This document shows, piece by piece, positions 7,034 through 13,048 of a stretch of DNA of 22,192 nt. The stretch is from the NCBI GenBank assembly GCA_964573545.1, contig CAZNJQ010000011.1:1-22192 (forward strand), read 5' to 3'. Below the pieces are notes generated by a model. The model saw only the letters and a program-made list of their open reading frames with translations. It made no database searches and had not been told where the DNA came from. Both the position numbers and the translations under genes were made by a program. Each line of letters starts with the position of its first letter. Position 1 is the first letter of the stretch. Source of the DNA: CAZNJQ01 sp964573545. Lineage in GTDB: Bacteria > Patescibacteriota > Minisyncoccia > Phycocordibacterales > UBA2135.

Positions 7034-7948
7034 ATGAAAAAAATAGCACTGCTCATACTGCTTTGTGCGCCCCTTGCGGCATTCGCCGCGTCCGTTTCAA
7101 ACGCGGGATTTCTGGAGAGCAGTCTCTGGTATTCCAAAGACCCGTTCTTCGCGGGCGAGACGGTAAGGATTTACGCCGCACTCTTCAACAGCGGGCAGGA
7201 CGACATTTCGGGAACCGTGGAATTTTTTGACAACAAACAATTGATTGGCACGAGGGATTTCTTCATCGGACGCGGGGGCGCCTTCGCGCAGGTCTTCACG
7301 GATTGGAATGTGGCCGCCGGAGCGCATGCGGTGGAAGCGGTTATAACAAAAGCGTCGCGTCTTCCCGTGGGAGAAGCTCCCGTCTCTATTGAATTTGAGC
7401 GCACAAAGGTGCAAGAGGATTCCCGCACCGTCGATGAAGACACCGACAAAGACGAGGTCGGGAACAGTGCGGACACGGATGACGACAACGACGGCGCCTC
7501 CGATGCGGAAGAAATAAAAAACGGGACCAAACCGTTAACATACGATGCCCCGCTCCGCAAAGAGAAACAGGTAAAGACTACGCCACCGCCACCTGAACCC
7601 GAAAAAGAAAATCCACCTGGATCAACACTTACCGACAAAGCAATCTCCCTTCTTCCCGAAGCGGTTGAAGAAGATATCGCCCGCGGGAACGCCGTCGTGC
7701 GAGAGACGCTCGCGCCGATAAACAATTTTCTCGAAAAAACAATAGACAAGAAAGAAGCAGCGCTCCGCGTCGCCGCGCCGGACCCGGATGTGGCTGGCAG
7801 GGAAAAATTAAAAGGGTCTCTCTATCTCGCTTCTTTGGGTGCCGCTTCGTTCGTTCTCAAAAATGAGATCATTCTCTATCTTGCGGCGCTTGTCATCGGC
7901 TTCTTCGCCGCTCGGGCCGCATTCCGCCGCATGTTCAAAAGACCGTAA
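7034..7948 (+). CDS. Exported, membrane-anchored surface protein with Ca-binding type-3 repeat
   Basis: 304 residues. The signal peptide is MKKIALLILLCAPLAAFAAS, with cleavage likely after AFA. Residues 20-125 form an Ig/CARDB-like beta domain (AGETVRIYAALFNSGQDD and GTVEFFDNKQLIGTRDF). Residues 134-165 hold a thrombospondin-type-3-like acidic repeat (DTDKDEVGNSADTDDDNDG), a probable calcium-binding linker. A Pro-rich stretch (TTPPPPEPE) and a helical segment follow. A hydrophobic segment near the C-terminus (IILYLAALVIGFFAA) ends in a basic tail (FRRMFKRP). The layout suggests an envelope protein with an extracellular domain held by a C-terminal anchor. Its partner is unknown. Confidence 0.8.
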   Translation: MKKIALLILLCAPLAAFAASVSNAGFLESSLWYSKDPFFAGETVRIYAALFNSGQDDISGTVEFFDNKQLIGTRDFFIGRGGAFAQVFTDWNVAAGAHAVEAVITKASRLPVGEAPVSIEFERTKVQEDSRTVDEDTDKDEVGNSADTDDDNDGASDAEEIKNGTKPLTYDAPLRKEKQVKTTPPPPEPEKENPPGSTLTDKAISLLPEAVEEDIARGNAVVRETLAPINNFLEKTIDKKEAALRVAAPDPDVAGREKLKGSLYLASLGAASFVLKNEIILYLAALVIGFFAARAAFRRMFKRP

Positions 7949-7977
7949 AGGTTCTTCGCCTATTTGAAAATATCGCA

Positions 7978-8010
7978 TTAAAAAAACGGATTGATGTTAT
8001 CTCACCGTTT
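7978..8010 (-). terminator. Intrinsic terminator for the minus-strand deoxyribosyltransferase-like gene
   Basis: AAACGG (7984-7989) pairs with CCGTTT (8005-8010). On the minus strand the stem is followed by a run of T. It sits between two convergent genes. Confidence 0.55.
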
Positions 8011-8063
8011 ATGTTGTTCACTTTTGAATTTTAGAAAACTGTGCGCCGCGCACGACGAGACTA

Positions 8064-8618
8064 TCACCGAACTTTCTTCACCGCGGCCGCGACGGTTTCT
8101 TCAAGTGTACTGTAGACTGGAAAATCCGATTTCGTGGCAAGGTTGAAGTTCCGTTGGATCTGGCTCAGACCTGGAAAGCCGGGCTCTGCACCGATGACGA
8201 CACGAAGCGCTGGGTCGTGCATTAGTCTGCCGCGCCACTCCCCAAGTTCGCCGCGGGTATCCATGGCATAGGGGTCTTTTCCAGTACGCGGCCATTCTTT
8301 ACTCTCGCATGGCAGCCAGAAGATTACGCATCCCGCTGCCGCGGCGGCATCAAGATAGTGCCGCTCCCATGTAAGCTGGCGGTCAAAATAATACTCCTCG
8401 CTGTCCGCAAAAAAGCGCGCCAAATGATGGGTATCCTGGTAGCGACATGGCACCGCTGCATAAAAAGAGGAAAGATGCTCGCGCAGCTCTTCACAGCATG
8501 TCGCCTGCCAATCGTCGCCTCCGCGGATTGGCCCAGCGAGGAAAAAGAGCGGCCCATATGCCGGATCGATCTCGCACAGCATCTTCGGAAGAATAATTTT
8601 CATCAACCGCGCACTCAT
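8064..8618 (-). CDS. Nucleoside 2-deoxyribosyltransferase-like protein
   Basis: 184 residues. The block LFFLAGPIRGGDDWQ near residue 25 is the typical first strand and loop of the Nuc_deoxyri_tr2 group. Later blocks include GCVIFWLPCES, DTRGELGEWRGRL (with the Glu expected to act as nucleophile in this fold) and VVIGAEPGFPG. The family cleaves or transfers N-glycosidic bonds of deoxynucleosides or related substrates; the substrate here is unknown. The start is uncertain: a second ATG at 8603 (MKIILPKML) is possible because TATAGG lies directly upstream of the first ATG. It is divergent from tag. Confidence 0.75.
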   Translation of the reverse strand: MSARLMKIILPKMLCEIDPAYGPLFFLAGPIRGGDDWQATCCEELREHLSSFYAAVPCRYQDTHHLARFFADSEEYYFDRQLTWERHYLDAAAAAGCVIFWLPCESKEWPRTGKDPYAMDTRGELGEWRGRLMHDPALRVVIGAEPGFPGLSQIQRNFNLATKSDFPVYSTLEETVAAAVKKVR

Positions 8619-8704
8619 CCTATAATCTCGCCCTAGAGTACTCGATTTCTCATCGCACGTCCAGAGAAAATCCTATGCTCGCACCGCCTGCCGCGCATCT
8701 TCCA

Positions 8705-8733
8705 TTGTTGCCGTCAAAGAATCACGATACACT
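8705..8733 (+). promoter_or_regulatory. tag promoter, leaderless geometry
   Basis: TTGTTG (8705-8710), a 17-bp spacer, TACACT (8728-8733). The ATG at 8740 begins 6 nt after the -10 box, the same geometry as lexA. This favours 8740 over the in-frame ATG at 8734. Confidence 0.5.
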
Positions 8734-8739
8734 ATGCGT

Positions 8740-9339
8740 ATGAAAAAATCCGTGCAACGCTGCCCATGGGTTCCCTCCGGAAATATTTTGTACGAGAAAT
8801 ATCACGATACGGAGTGGGGCGTTCCTGTTCACGACGATAGGAAAATTTTCGAATTTCTCGTGCTTGAAAGCGCACAAGCGGGATTGAGCTGGGCAATCGT
8901 CCTTAAAAAACGCACTGGGTATCGGAAAGCATTTGCAAATTTCGACCCAAAGAAAGTTTCACGCTTCACGACACGCGATATGCAACGACTAGTGAGCGAC
9001 GCGGGCATCATCCGGAATCGCGCGAAAATTGCCGCTGCTATTAATAATGCAAAACGCTTCCTGGAGGTGCAGAAAGAATTCGGCAGCTTCTCCGCATACA
9101 TGTGGAGTTTTGTCGGCGGCAAAACGATGCACCACCGCCTGCGAAAACTCTCCGACTATCCCGTAAAGACAAAAGAAGCAGATGCGTGGGCCCACGACCT
9201 CAAAAAACGCGGTTTCTCTTTCCTGGGTCCGACTGTCTGCTACGCACACATGCAAGCCGTCGGCATGGTGAACGATCATACGATACGCTGTTTCCGCTAT
9301 AAAGAAACGGTAAAGGCGGCGCGAAGAAGCCCCTTTTGA
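8740..9339 (+). CDS. tag: DNA-3-methyladenine glycosylase I
   Basis: 199 residues from the ATG at 8740 (or 201 from 8734). Tag signatures are RCPW at the N-terminus, YHDTEWGVPVHDD, QAGLSWAIVLKKR, then FSFLGPTVCYAHMQAVGMVN and DHTIRCF. The N-terminal Cys and His plus the C-terminal His and Cys correspond to the zinc site of Tag. The Glu in TEWG and the aromatic residues line the alkylated-base pocket. The enzyme excises 3-methyladenine to start base-excision repair. The length is normal. A weak hairpin with TTTT follows. Confidence 0.93.
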   Translation: MKKSVQRCPWVPSGNILYEKYHDTEWGVPVHDDRKIFEFLVLESAQAGLSWAIVLKKRTGYRKAFANFDPKKVSRFTTRDMQRLVSDAGIIRNRAKIAAAINNAKRFLEVQKEFGSFSAYMWSFVGGKTMHHRLRKLSDYPVKTKEADAWAHDLKKRGFSFLGPTVCYAHMQAVGMVNDHTIRCFRYKETVKAARRSPF

Positions 9340-9384
9340 AAAAGATATCTCACCCTCACGTAGGCCTAAGTGGGCATTCTAACC

Positions 9385-9407
9385 ATGCGCCGCAAGCGCG
9401 CATTTTC
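9385..9407 (+). terminator. Weak candidate terminator after tag
   Basis: ATGCGC (9385-9390) pairs with GCGCAT (9398-9403) and is followed by only four T. Confidence 0.3.
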
Positions 9408-9451
9408 CACACTGACGCCGTCAAGGCCATGATAAAATGAAGGTATAGTTA

Positions 9452-9479
9452 TTAATCGTTAACGCACGTACTCTATATA
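9452..9479 (+). promoter_or_regulatory. Candidate doxX promoter
   Basis: TTAATC (9452-9457), 16 bp, TATATA (9474-9479). The ATG at 9485 begins 5 nt later, again close to leaderless. The ATG at 9479 would overlap the -10 box. Confidence 0.4.
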
Positions 9480-9484
9480 TGTAT

Positions 9485-9925
9485 ATGATTCATTCCGCGC
9501 TTCATCGGCTTCACAACCCGGACTTGGGGATTTTGCTCATCCGGCTTGCGCTCGGTGCTGTGTTTATCTTCCACGGCTACCAAAAGGTCGTCGCCATGGA
9601 CCAGACCATTAGTTTCTTTGCAATGCTCGGGTTCTCCGCGTTCCTCGCGTATGCGGCCGCATGGACCGAACTTATCGGCGGCATATTCCTCGTGGGCGGC
9701 ATATTTGTCCGCTATGCGGGCATTGCCCTTTCCGTCGTCATGGCGGTCGCGGTCTTCGCGGTACATTTCAAGAACGGCTTCAACATCGGAAACGGCGGCT
9801 ATGAATACGCGTTCACGCTTCTCCTTGGCTCATTGGCGCTCATCTTTTTGGGTGCCGGCGCATATTCGCTTGCCGGGATGTGCAGAGGCAGGATGTGCAC
9901 CGATTGCGAAATAGGAGCGCGGTAA
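9485..9925 (+). CDS. DoxX-family membrane protein
   Basis: 146 residues with four hydrophobic segments. Family marks are LLIRLALGAVFIFHGYQKV, then GFSAFLAYAAAWTELIGGIF and AGIALSVVMAVAVF, followed by a conserved GGYEYAFTLLLGSLALIFLG region. DoxX proteins are inner-membrane proteins linked to quinone or thiol redox and sulfur metabolism, but their exact activity varies. The C-terminus carries a Cys-rich tail (MCRGRMCTDC), unusual for the family and possibly metal- or redox-active. The start at 9485 is preferred over 9479 from the promoter position. The next gene follows after 13 bp, forming an operon. Confidence 0.85.
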   Translation: MIHSALHRLHNPDLGILLIRLALGAVFIFHGYQKVVAMDQTISFFAMLGFSAFLAYAAAWTELIGGIFLVGGIFVRYAGIALSVVMAVAVFAVHFKNGFNIGNGGYEYAFTLLLGSLALIFLGAGAYSLAGMCRGRMCTDCEIGAR

Positions 9926-9938
9926 TCATCGGATACTC

Positions 9939-10169
9939 ATGGATTCGCGACTCGCGCTTAAAATTATTTTCCCGATATCGGCCGGCGGACTTATTTTCTC
10001 CGGAGTGCTTTCATATCAGGAGCTCTTTGGCACAAGCGCCATCACCTGCCCTGCTCCCGGTGCGCCCGGGACGGTGTTCGGATATCCCGCGTGCGTATAC
10101 GGATTCTTCATGTACGCAGCGATCATTGCCATCTCGGCAGCCGGACTTTTTTGGAGGAAAGAAAATTAA
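9939..10169 (+). CDS. Small two-helix membrane protein with conserved Cys pair
   Basis: 76 residues: a hydrophobic segment (ALKIIFPISAGGLIFSG), an exposed loop with CPAPGAPGTVFGYPACVYG, and a second hydrophobic segment (FFMYAAIIAISAAGLFW). The loop with two Cys followed by CVYGFFMY recalls the vitamin-K-epoxide-reductase-type thiol redox site, but the protein is far shorter than VKOR. Together with the preceding DoxX gene, also Cys-bearing, a membrane thiol-redox role is possible. That role is inference; the safe label is hypothetical membrane protein. Confidence 0.65.
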   Translation: MDSRLALKIIFPISAGGLIFSGVLSYQELFGTSAITCPAPGAPGTVFGYPACVYGFFMYAAIIAISAAGLFWRKEN

Positions 10170-10193
10170 ACGCGCGCAAAGCCAGCGCCTGCC

Positions 10194-10230
10194 ACAAAAA
10201 AACCGAGGTTTCTGCCACGGTTTTTTTGTT
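10194..10230. terminator. Bidirectional intrinsic terminator
   Basis: ACAAAAAAACCG (10194-10205) and its exact complement (10218-10229) form a 12-bp stem with A-run and T-run flanks. It ends the doxX operon directly in front of the recG promoter. Confidence 0.85.
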
Positions 10231-10231
10231 G

Positions 10232-10237
10232 TATACT
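10232..10237 (+). promoter_or_regulatory. recG -10 box
   Basis: TATACT ends 11 nt before the GTG start at 10249, predicting a leader of about 5 nt. The -35 region is poor because it overlaps the upstream terminator. Confidence 0.45.
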
Positions 10238-10248
10238 GAAGACATATC

Positions 10249-12489
10249 GTGGCTCGGGCACATACAATAACGGAAAAAACAAACATTGAGGACGTATTTC
10301 GCCTGCTTCCGTCCCAGAAAAAAGCGCTTCAAAAGCTCCGTCTTGTGACCGTCCACGACCTTCTCTTCCACTTCCCCACTCGGTACGAGAGTGCTTCGCA
10401 GATACAGAAAATCGGAGAGCTCGCACCGGGAGACGAAGCTGTTGTCTACGGCACTATCACGAGCATCAAAGCGACGAAGGCGTTCCGAAAAAAAATCCCG
10501 ATGACGAAGGCAACGGTTAAAGACCACACCGGAACGATCGAGGTTGTGTGGTTCCATCAGCCGTACATCGAAAAATTGGTCAATGCGCACCAGCCCGTGG
10601 AGCTCCGCGGCCGCGTCGGAAAGAAAAAATCCGGCGAGCTTTTCATGGCAAACCCGAAAGTGAAGAACGTTGCGACATTCCCGCTCGTGACGACAACGCC
10701 GCTCGCCCGTGCGGACATCGGCGCGAAAGACACGCCGCTCATGCTCCCCACATATCCTGAAAGCAGGGGTATCACCTCGCGGTGGTTTTACTACGCGCTT
10801 CGGAAAATTTTCGTCGAGGGCGTGCATGAAGCAATGGAAGACCCCATTCCCCAGGCTATCCTTAAAAAATACAATCTCCCATCCCAAAAAACGGCGCTCG
10901 TGTGGATCCATGAACCGAAAAGCGAAGCGGACAGCGCCGCCGCGCGCAAACGATTTGCATTCGAAGAAGTATTCCTCATCCAGCTTGAACGCATGCGGCG
11001 GCGGCGCGCATACCGCGAAAATGCTGCATTCGAAATAGACATAGACCATGCGGAGCTTAAGGGTTTCAAGACGCGGTTCCCGTTCTCTCTCACTGAATCT
11101 CAGGAACGCGCGATAGAAGCCATCATTCATGACTTCAGGAAACAAGAGCCCATGTCGCGGCTCCTTGAGGGAGATGTCGGTTCCGGAAAGACCGTCGTCG
11201 CCGCGGCGACAAGTTTCGCCGTCGTCACCTCCCGTCCGAAGGGACAGGATTTCGGGAATCTCCAGGCAGCCGTCATGGCCCCCACTGAAATCCTCGCGCA
11301 CCAACACTTCAATTCATTCATCACGCTCTTTTCGCACCTGCCGATACAGATCGGGCTTATCACGGGCTCCGGGTGTAAAAAATTCCCGTCCAAAGTGAAC
11401 CCGCGCATCCCAACTTCGCTTTCACGGAACCAGTTCCTGAAATGGGTTGAGAACGGCGAAATCCCGATCGTCGTCGGCACCCATGCGCTCATCCAGAAGA
11501 CGGTGAAATTCAAACATCTGGCGTATGTTGTCATTGACGAACAGCACCGATTCGGCACCATGCAGCGCTTCAAACTCTTGAATAAAAAAAACCTGTCTGC
11601 CGTGCCTCCTGCCCGCGCAGGCGGGGCGCACGCAGGGCAGGCAGGCGGCATCGTCCCGCACCTCCTCTCCATGACGGCAACCCCGATACCACGGACACTC
11701 GCGCTCACTATTCACGGAGACCTCGACCTCACGCTCCTCTCCGACATGCCACCCGGACGAAAAGAGATAAAAACGTATCTCGTTTTTCCGCACGAACGAC
11801 AATACGCATACGATGAAGTGAAAAAAGAACTCCGCGCCGGCAGGCAGGCGTATGTCATCTGTCCGCGCATCGCTGAGCCGGACCCTGGGAAACAGCAAGC
11901 GCTCTACGCAAAATCGGTCGTGGAAGAAGCGAAGCGCCTCAAAGAGATATTCCCGGGACATACCATCGGTATCCTCCATGGCAAAATGACGCCGCATGAT
12001 AAGGAGGCGATAATGGAGTATTTCAAAACAAAAGCGATAGATATCCTTGTCACAACATCGGTGGTCGAGGTCGGCGTCAATGTGCCGAACGCCACCGTCA
12101 TTCTCATAGAAGGCGCGGAGCGGTTCGGACTGGCACAGCTCCACCAGCTTCGCGGACGCGTCCTTCGCAGCACGCACCAGGCATACTGTTATATCTTCAG
12201 CGAATCAAAGACGAAGGGCGCGCTTGCCCGGCTAAAATCTCTTAAACACGCGCGGAACGGATTTGAGCTCGCGGAGGAAGACCTGAAAATGCGCGGCGCG
12301 GGAGAGTTGTACGGACGAAAACAGTGGGGCATCTCGGATATCGGTATGGAAGCGATAAAGAACATAAAAATGGTTGAGGCCGCGCACACAGAGGCTTCCG
12401 CACTCATCGAAAAAGACGCGGCATTTGAAAATCATCCGCTCATTAAAGAGCGCGTGGATGCGATCTCCGCAAAAATGCACTTTGAGTAA
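10249..12489 (+). CDS. recG: ATP-dependent DNA helicase RecG
   Basis: 746 residues, GTG start. The N-terminal wedge/OB domain (about 60-150) includes GDEAVVYGTITSIK and VELRGRVGKKKSGELFMANP. Helicase motifs: Q-region RFPFSLTESQERAIEAI, motif I LEGDVGSGKTVVAA, Ia MAPTEILAHQH, II VIDEQHRFG, III MTATPIPRTLAL, V LVTTSVVEVGVNVPNA, VI QLHQLRGRVLRS. RecG remodels stalled replication forks and Holliday junctions. Two oddities are visible. Motif VI reads RVLRS where RVGRG is usual. Residues 453-467 (PPARAGGAHAGQAGG) are an in-frame insertion encoded by the dispersed palindromic repeat, between motifs II and III. Confidence 0.95.
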   Translation: MARAHTITEKTNIEDVFRLLPSQKKALQKLRLVTVHDLLFHFPTRYESASQIQKIGELAPGDEAVVYGTITSIKATKAFRKKIPMTKATVKDHTGTIEVVWFHQPYIEKLVNAHQPVELRGRVGKKKSGELFMANPKVKNVATFPLVTTTPLARADIGAKDTPLMLPTYPESRGITSRWFYYALRKIFVEGVHEAMEDPIPQAILKKYNLPSQKTALVWIHEPKSEADSAAARKRFAFEEVFLIQLERMRRRRAYRENAAFEIDIDHAELKGFKTRFPFSLTESQERAIEAIIHDFRKQEPMSRLLEGDVGSGKTVVAAATSFAVVTSRPKGQDFGNLQAAVMAPTEILAHQHFNSFITLFSHLPIQIGLITGSGCKKFPSKVNPRIPTSLSRNQFLKWVENGEIPIVVGTHALIQKTVKFKHLAYVVIDEQHRFGTMQRFKLLNKKNLSAVPPARAGGAHAGQAGGIVPHLLSMTATPIPRTLALTIHGDLDLTLLSDMPPGRKEIKTYLVFPHERQYAYDEVKKELRAGRQAYVICPRIAEPDPGKQQALYAKSVVEEAKRLKEIFPGHTIGILHGKMTPHDKEAIMEYFKTKAIDILVTTSVVEVGVNVPNATVILIEGAERFGLAQLHQLRGRVLRSTHQAYCYIFSESKTKGALARLKSLKHARNGFELAEEDLKMRGAGELYGRKQWGISDIGMEAIKNIKMVEAAHTEASALIEKDAAFENHPLIKERVDAISAKMHFE
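11605..11649. repeat. Dispersed GC-rich palindrome inserted in-frame in recG
   Basis: CCTGCCCGCGCAGGCGGG (11608-11625) is a variant of the 19-nt palindrome at 12718-12736, with a compensatory T-A to C-G change. A second half-copy follows (GCAGGGCAGGCAGG). The total of 45 bp keeps the reading frame. Confidence 0.7.
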
Positions 12490-12509
12490 TGCGCGAATGC
12501 GCACGAGAG

Positions 12510-12550
12510 CACGACATTCCAATCCGCCTGAGGTGGATTGGAATGTCGTG
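12510..12550. repeat. 19-bp palindrome downstream of recG
   Basis: The left arm 12510-12528 pairs with 12532-12550 across a TGA loop, with one G-U pair. No T-run follows, so it may act as a 3' hairpin of recG mRNA without classical termination. It shares CGACATTCCAA with the palindrome at 6901. Confidence 0.75.
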
Positions 12551-12585
12551 CGAAGAGAATTGCCCAGACAAAAAGTTTGATATAG

Positions 12586-12591
12586 TATACT
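12586..12591 (+). promoter_or_regulatory. Candidate -10 box for the nested tRNA locus
   Basis: TATACT (12586-12591), with an overlapping TATAGT at 12581, lies about 40 bp upstream of the first tRNA fragment. A TTGCCC at 12560-12565 is the nearest -35-like element, but its spacing is poor (15 or 20 bp). Confidence 0.35.
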
Positions 12592-12629
12592 TAATGCACA
12601 AAGACGCGGCGGGCGCGAAGTCCGTGGTT

Positions 12630-12660
12630 GTGCGCATAGCTCAACCGGAGTACGAAGCTT
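12630..12660 (+). pseudogene. Decayed 5' tRNA half (outermost, type I)
   Basis: GTGCGCATAGCTCAAC followed by CGGAGTACGAAGCTT aligns with the 5' half at 12778-12813, but its D stem is broken and the anticodon TTATA is lost. The flank after it (GAGTACAATTGAAAATATGC, 12673-12692) is identical to that after the 12778 half. No matching 3' half is recognisable beyond 13107. Confidence 0.6.
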
Positions 12661-12694
12661 GTGCAACACAGTGAGTACAATTGAAAATATGCGT

Positions 12695-12750
12695 CCGCCC
12701 TTAGCTCAGTTGGTAGACCTGCCTGCCGCAGGCAGGGCACGGAGCTTATA
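12695..12750 (+). tRNA. 5' half of outer interrupted tRNA-Ile(UAU)-like gene (tRNA A)
   Basis: Acceptor strand CCGCCCT (12695-12701), TA, D-stem GCTC, D-loop, then anticodon stem CGGAG and loop CTTATA up to 12750. A 19-nt palindrome (12718-12736) splits the 3' strand of the D stem as GA|GC. The partner half is at 13049-13107; joining them restores the 7-bp acceptor stem with two wobbles (G-U and U-G), the 5-bp anticodon stem CGGAG/CTCCG and anticodon UAU. The 298-nt interruption contains tRNAs B and C. Whether A is functional is unknown; loss of function by insertion is the default alternative. Confidence 0.65.
12718..12736. repeat. 19-nt palindrome CCTGCCTGCCGCAGGCAGG in the D arm of tRNA A
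   Basis: An 8-bp stem with a CCG loop. Deleting it restores the D-stem strand GAGC exactly. A copy with one difference sits in the T arm of the same tRNA at 13069-13087. Confidence 0.85.
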
Positions 12751-12777
12751 ATTTCGAGAGAGGGAAAAATATAAAAT

Positions 12778-12813
12778 GTGCCCATAGCTCAACGGTAGAG
12801 CACAGAGCTTATA
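12778..12813 (+). tRNA. 5' half of middle interrupted tRNA-Ile(UAU)-like gene (tRNA B)
   Basis: Acceptor strand GTGCCCA (12778-12784), TA, D arm GCTC-AACGGTA-GAGC, anticodon stem CAGAG, loop CTTATA. Joined to 12964-12999 it gives perfect 7-bp acceptor, 4-bp D, 5-bp anticodon (CAGAG/CTCTG) and 5-bp T stems with anticodon UAU. The interruption (12814-12959, 146 nt plus the duplicated TATA) contains the complete tRNA C and lies in the anticodon loop. All stems are preserved, so either the gene is still processed or the event is recent. Confidence 0.75.
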
Positions 12814-12844
12814 AAATAGAGCGAGTACAATTGAAAATATGCGT

Positions 12845-12918
12845 CCGCCCTTAGCTCAGTTGGTTAGAGCACGGAGCTTATACCTCCGGGGTCCCAGGTT
12901 CGAATCCTGGAGGGCGGA
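12845..12918 (+). tRNA. tRNA-Ile(UAU), intact innermost tRNA (tRNA C)
   Basis: 74 nt. Acceptor CCGCCCT/AGGGCGG (7 bp), D arm GCTC-AGTTGGTTA-GAGC, anticodon stem CGGAG/CTCCG, loop CTTATAC (anticodon UAU, A37), T arm CCAGG-TTCGAAT-CCTGG, discriminator A. No CCA is encoded. The anticodon reads AUA; most bacteria use tRNA-Ile(CAU) with lysidine instead, so UAU is unusual. Two further flanking pairs and a 9-bp helix (12832-12840 with 12922-12930) extend the acceptor stem outward. Confidence 0.92.
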
Positions 12919-12959
12919 CATATATTTTCAGTTTGTGCGAGCGAATATTTTATATCGTA

Positions 12960-12999
12960 TATACCTCTGCGGTTCCAGGTTCGAGTCCTGGTGGGCACA
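12960..12999 (+). tRNA. 3' half of middle interrupted tRNA (tRNA B)
   Basis: Starts with TATA (12960-12963), the same four bases that end the 5' half at 12810-12813. It continues with anticodon-stem strand CTCTG, variable loop CGGTT, T arm CCAGG-TTCGAGT-CCTGG, acceptor strand TGGGCAC and discriminator A. It pairs perfectly with the 5' half at 12778-12813. Confidence 0.75.
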
Positions 13000-13048
13000 C
13001 AAAGCACGCACATTATTGTATTTTGACCGAACGAAGAAATTATATAAA

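Larger units (their letters stand above)
12673..12864 (+). repeat. 42-nt direct repeat at 150-bp offset across the tRNA cluster
   Basis: Positions 12673-12714 and 12823-12864 are identical over 42 nt: flank GAGTACAATTGAAAATATGC plus the 5' end of the type II tRNA. This shows that the order type I 5' half, flank, type II tRNA occurs twice. Confidence 0.9.

Noticed and set aside
10123..11307. Minus-strand frame of 394 codons inside recG
   Set aside because: Antisense to well-supported RecG domains; open only because of GC-rich codon use.
12814..12963. Group I or group II intron in tRNA B
   Set aside because: Only about 150 nt, mostly occupied by tRNA C, with no room for a catalytic core and no homing-endonuclease frame.
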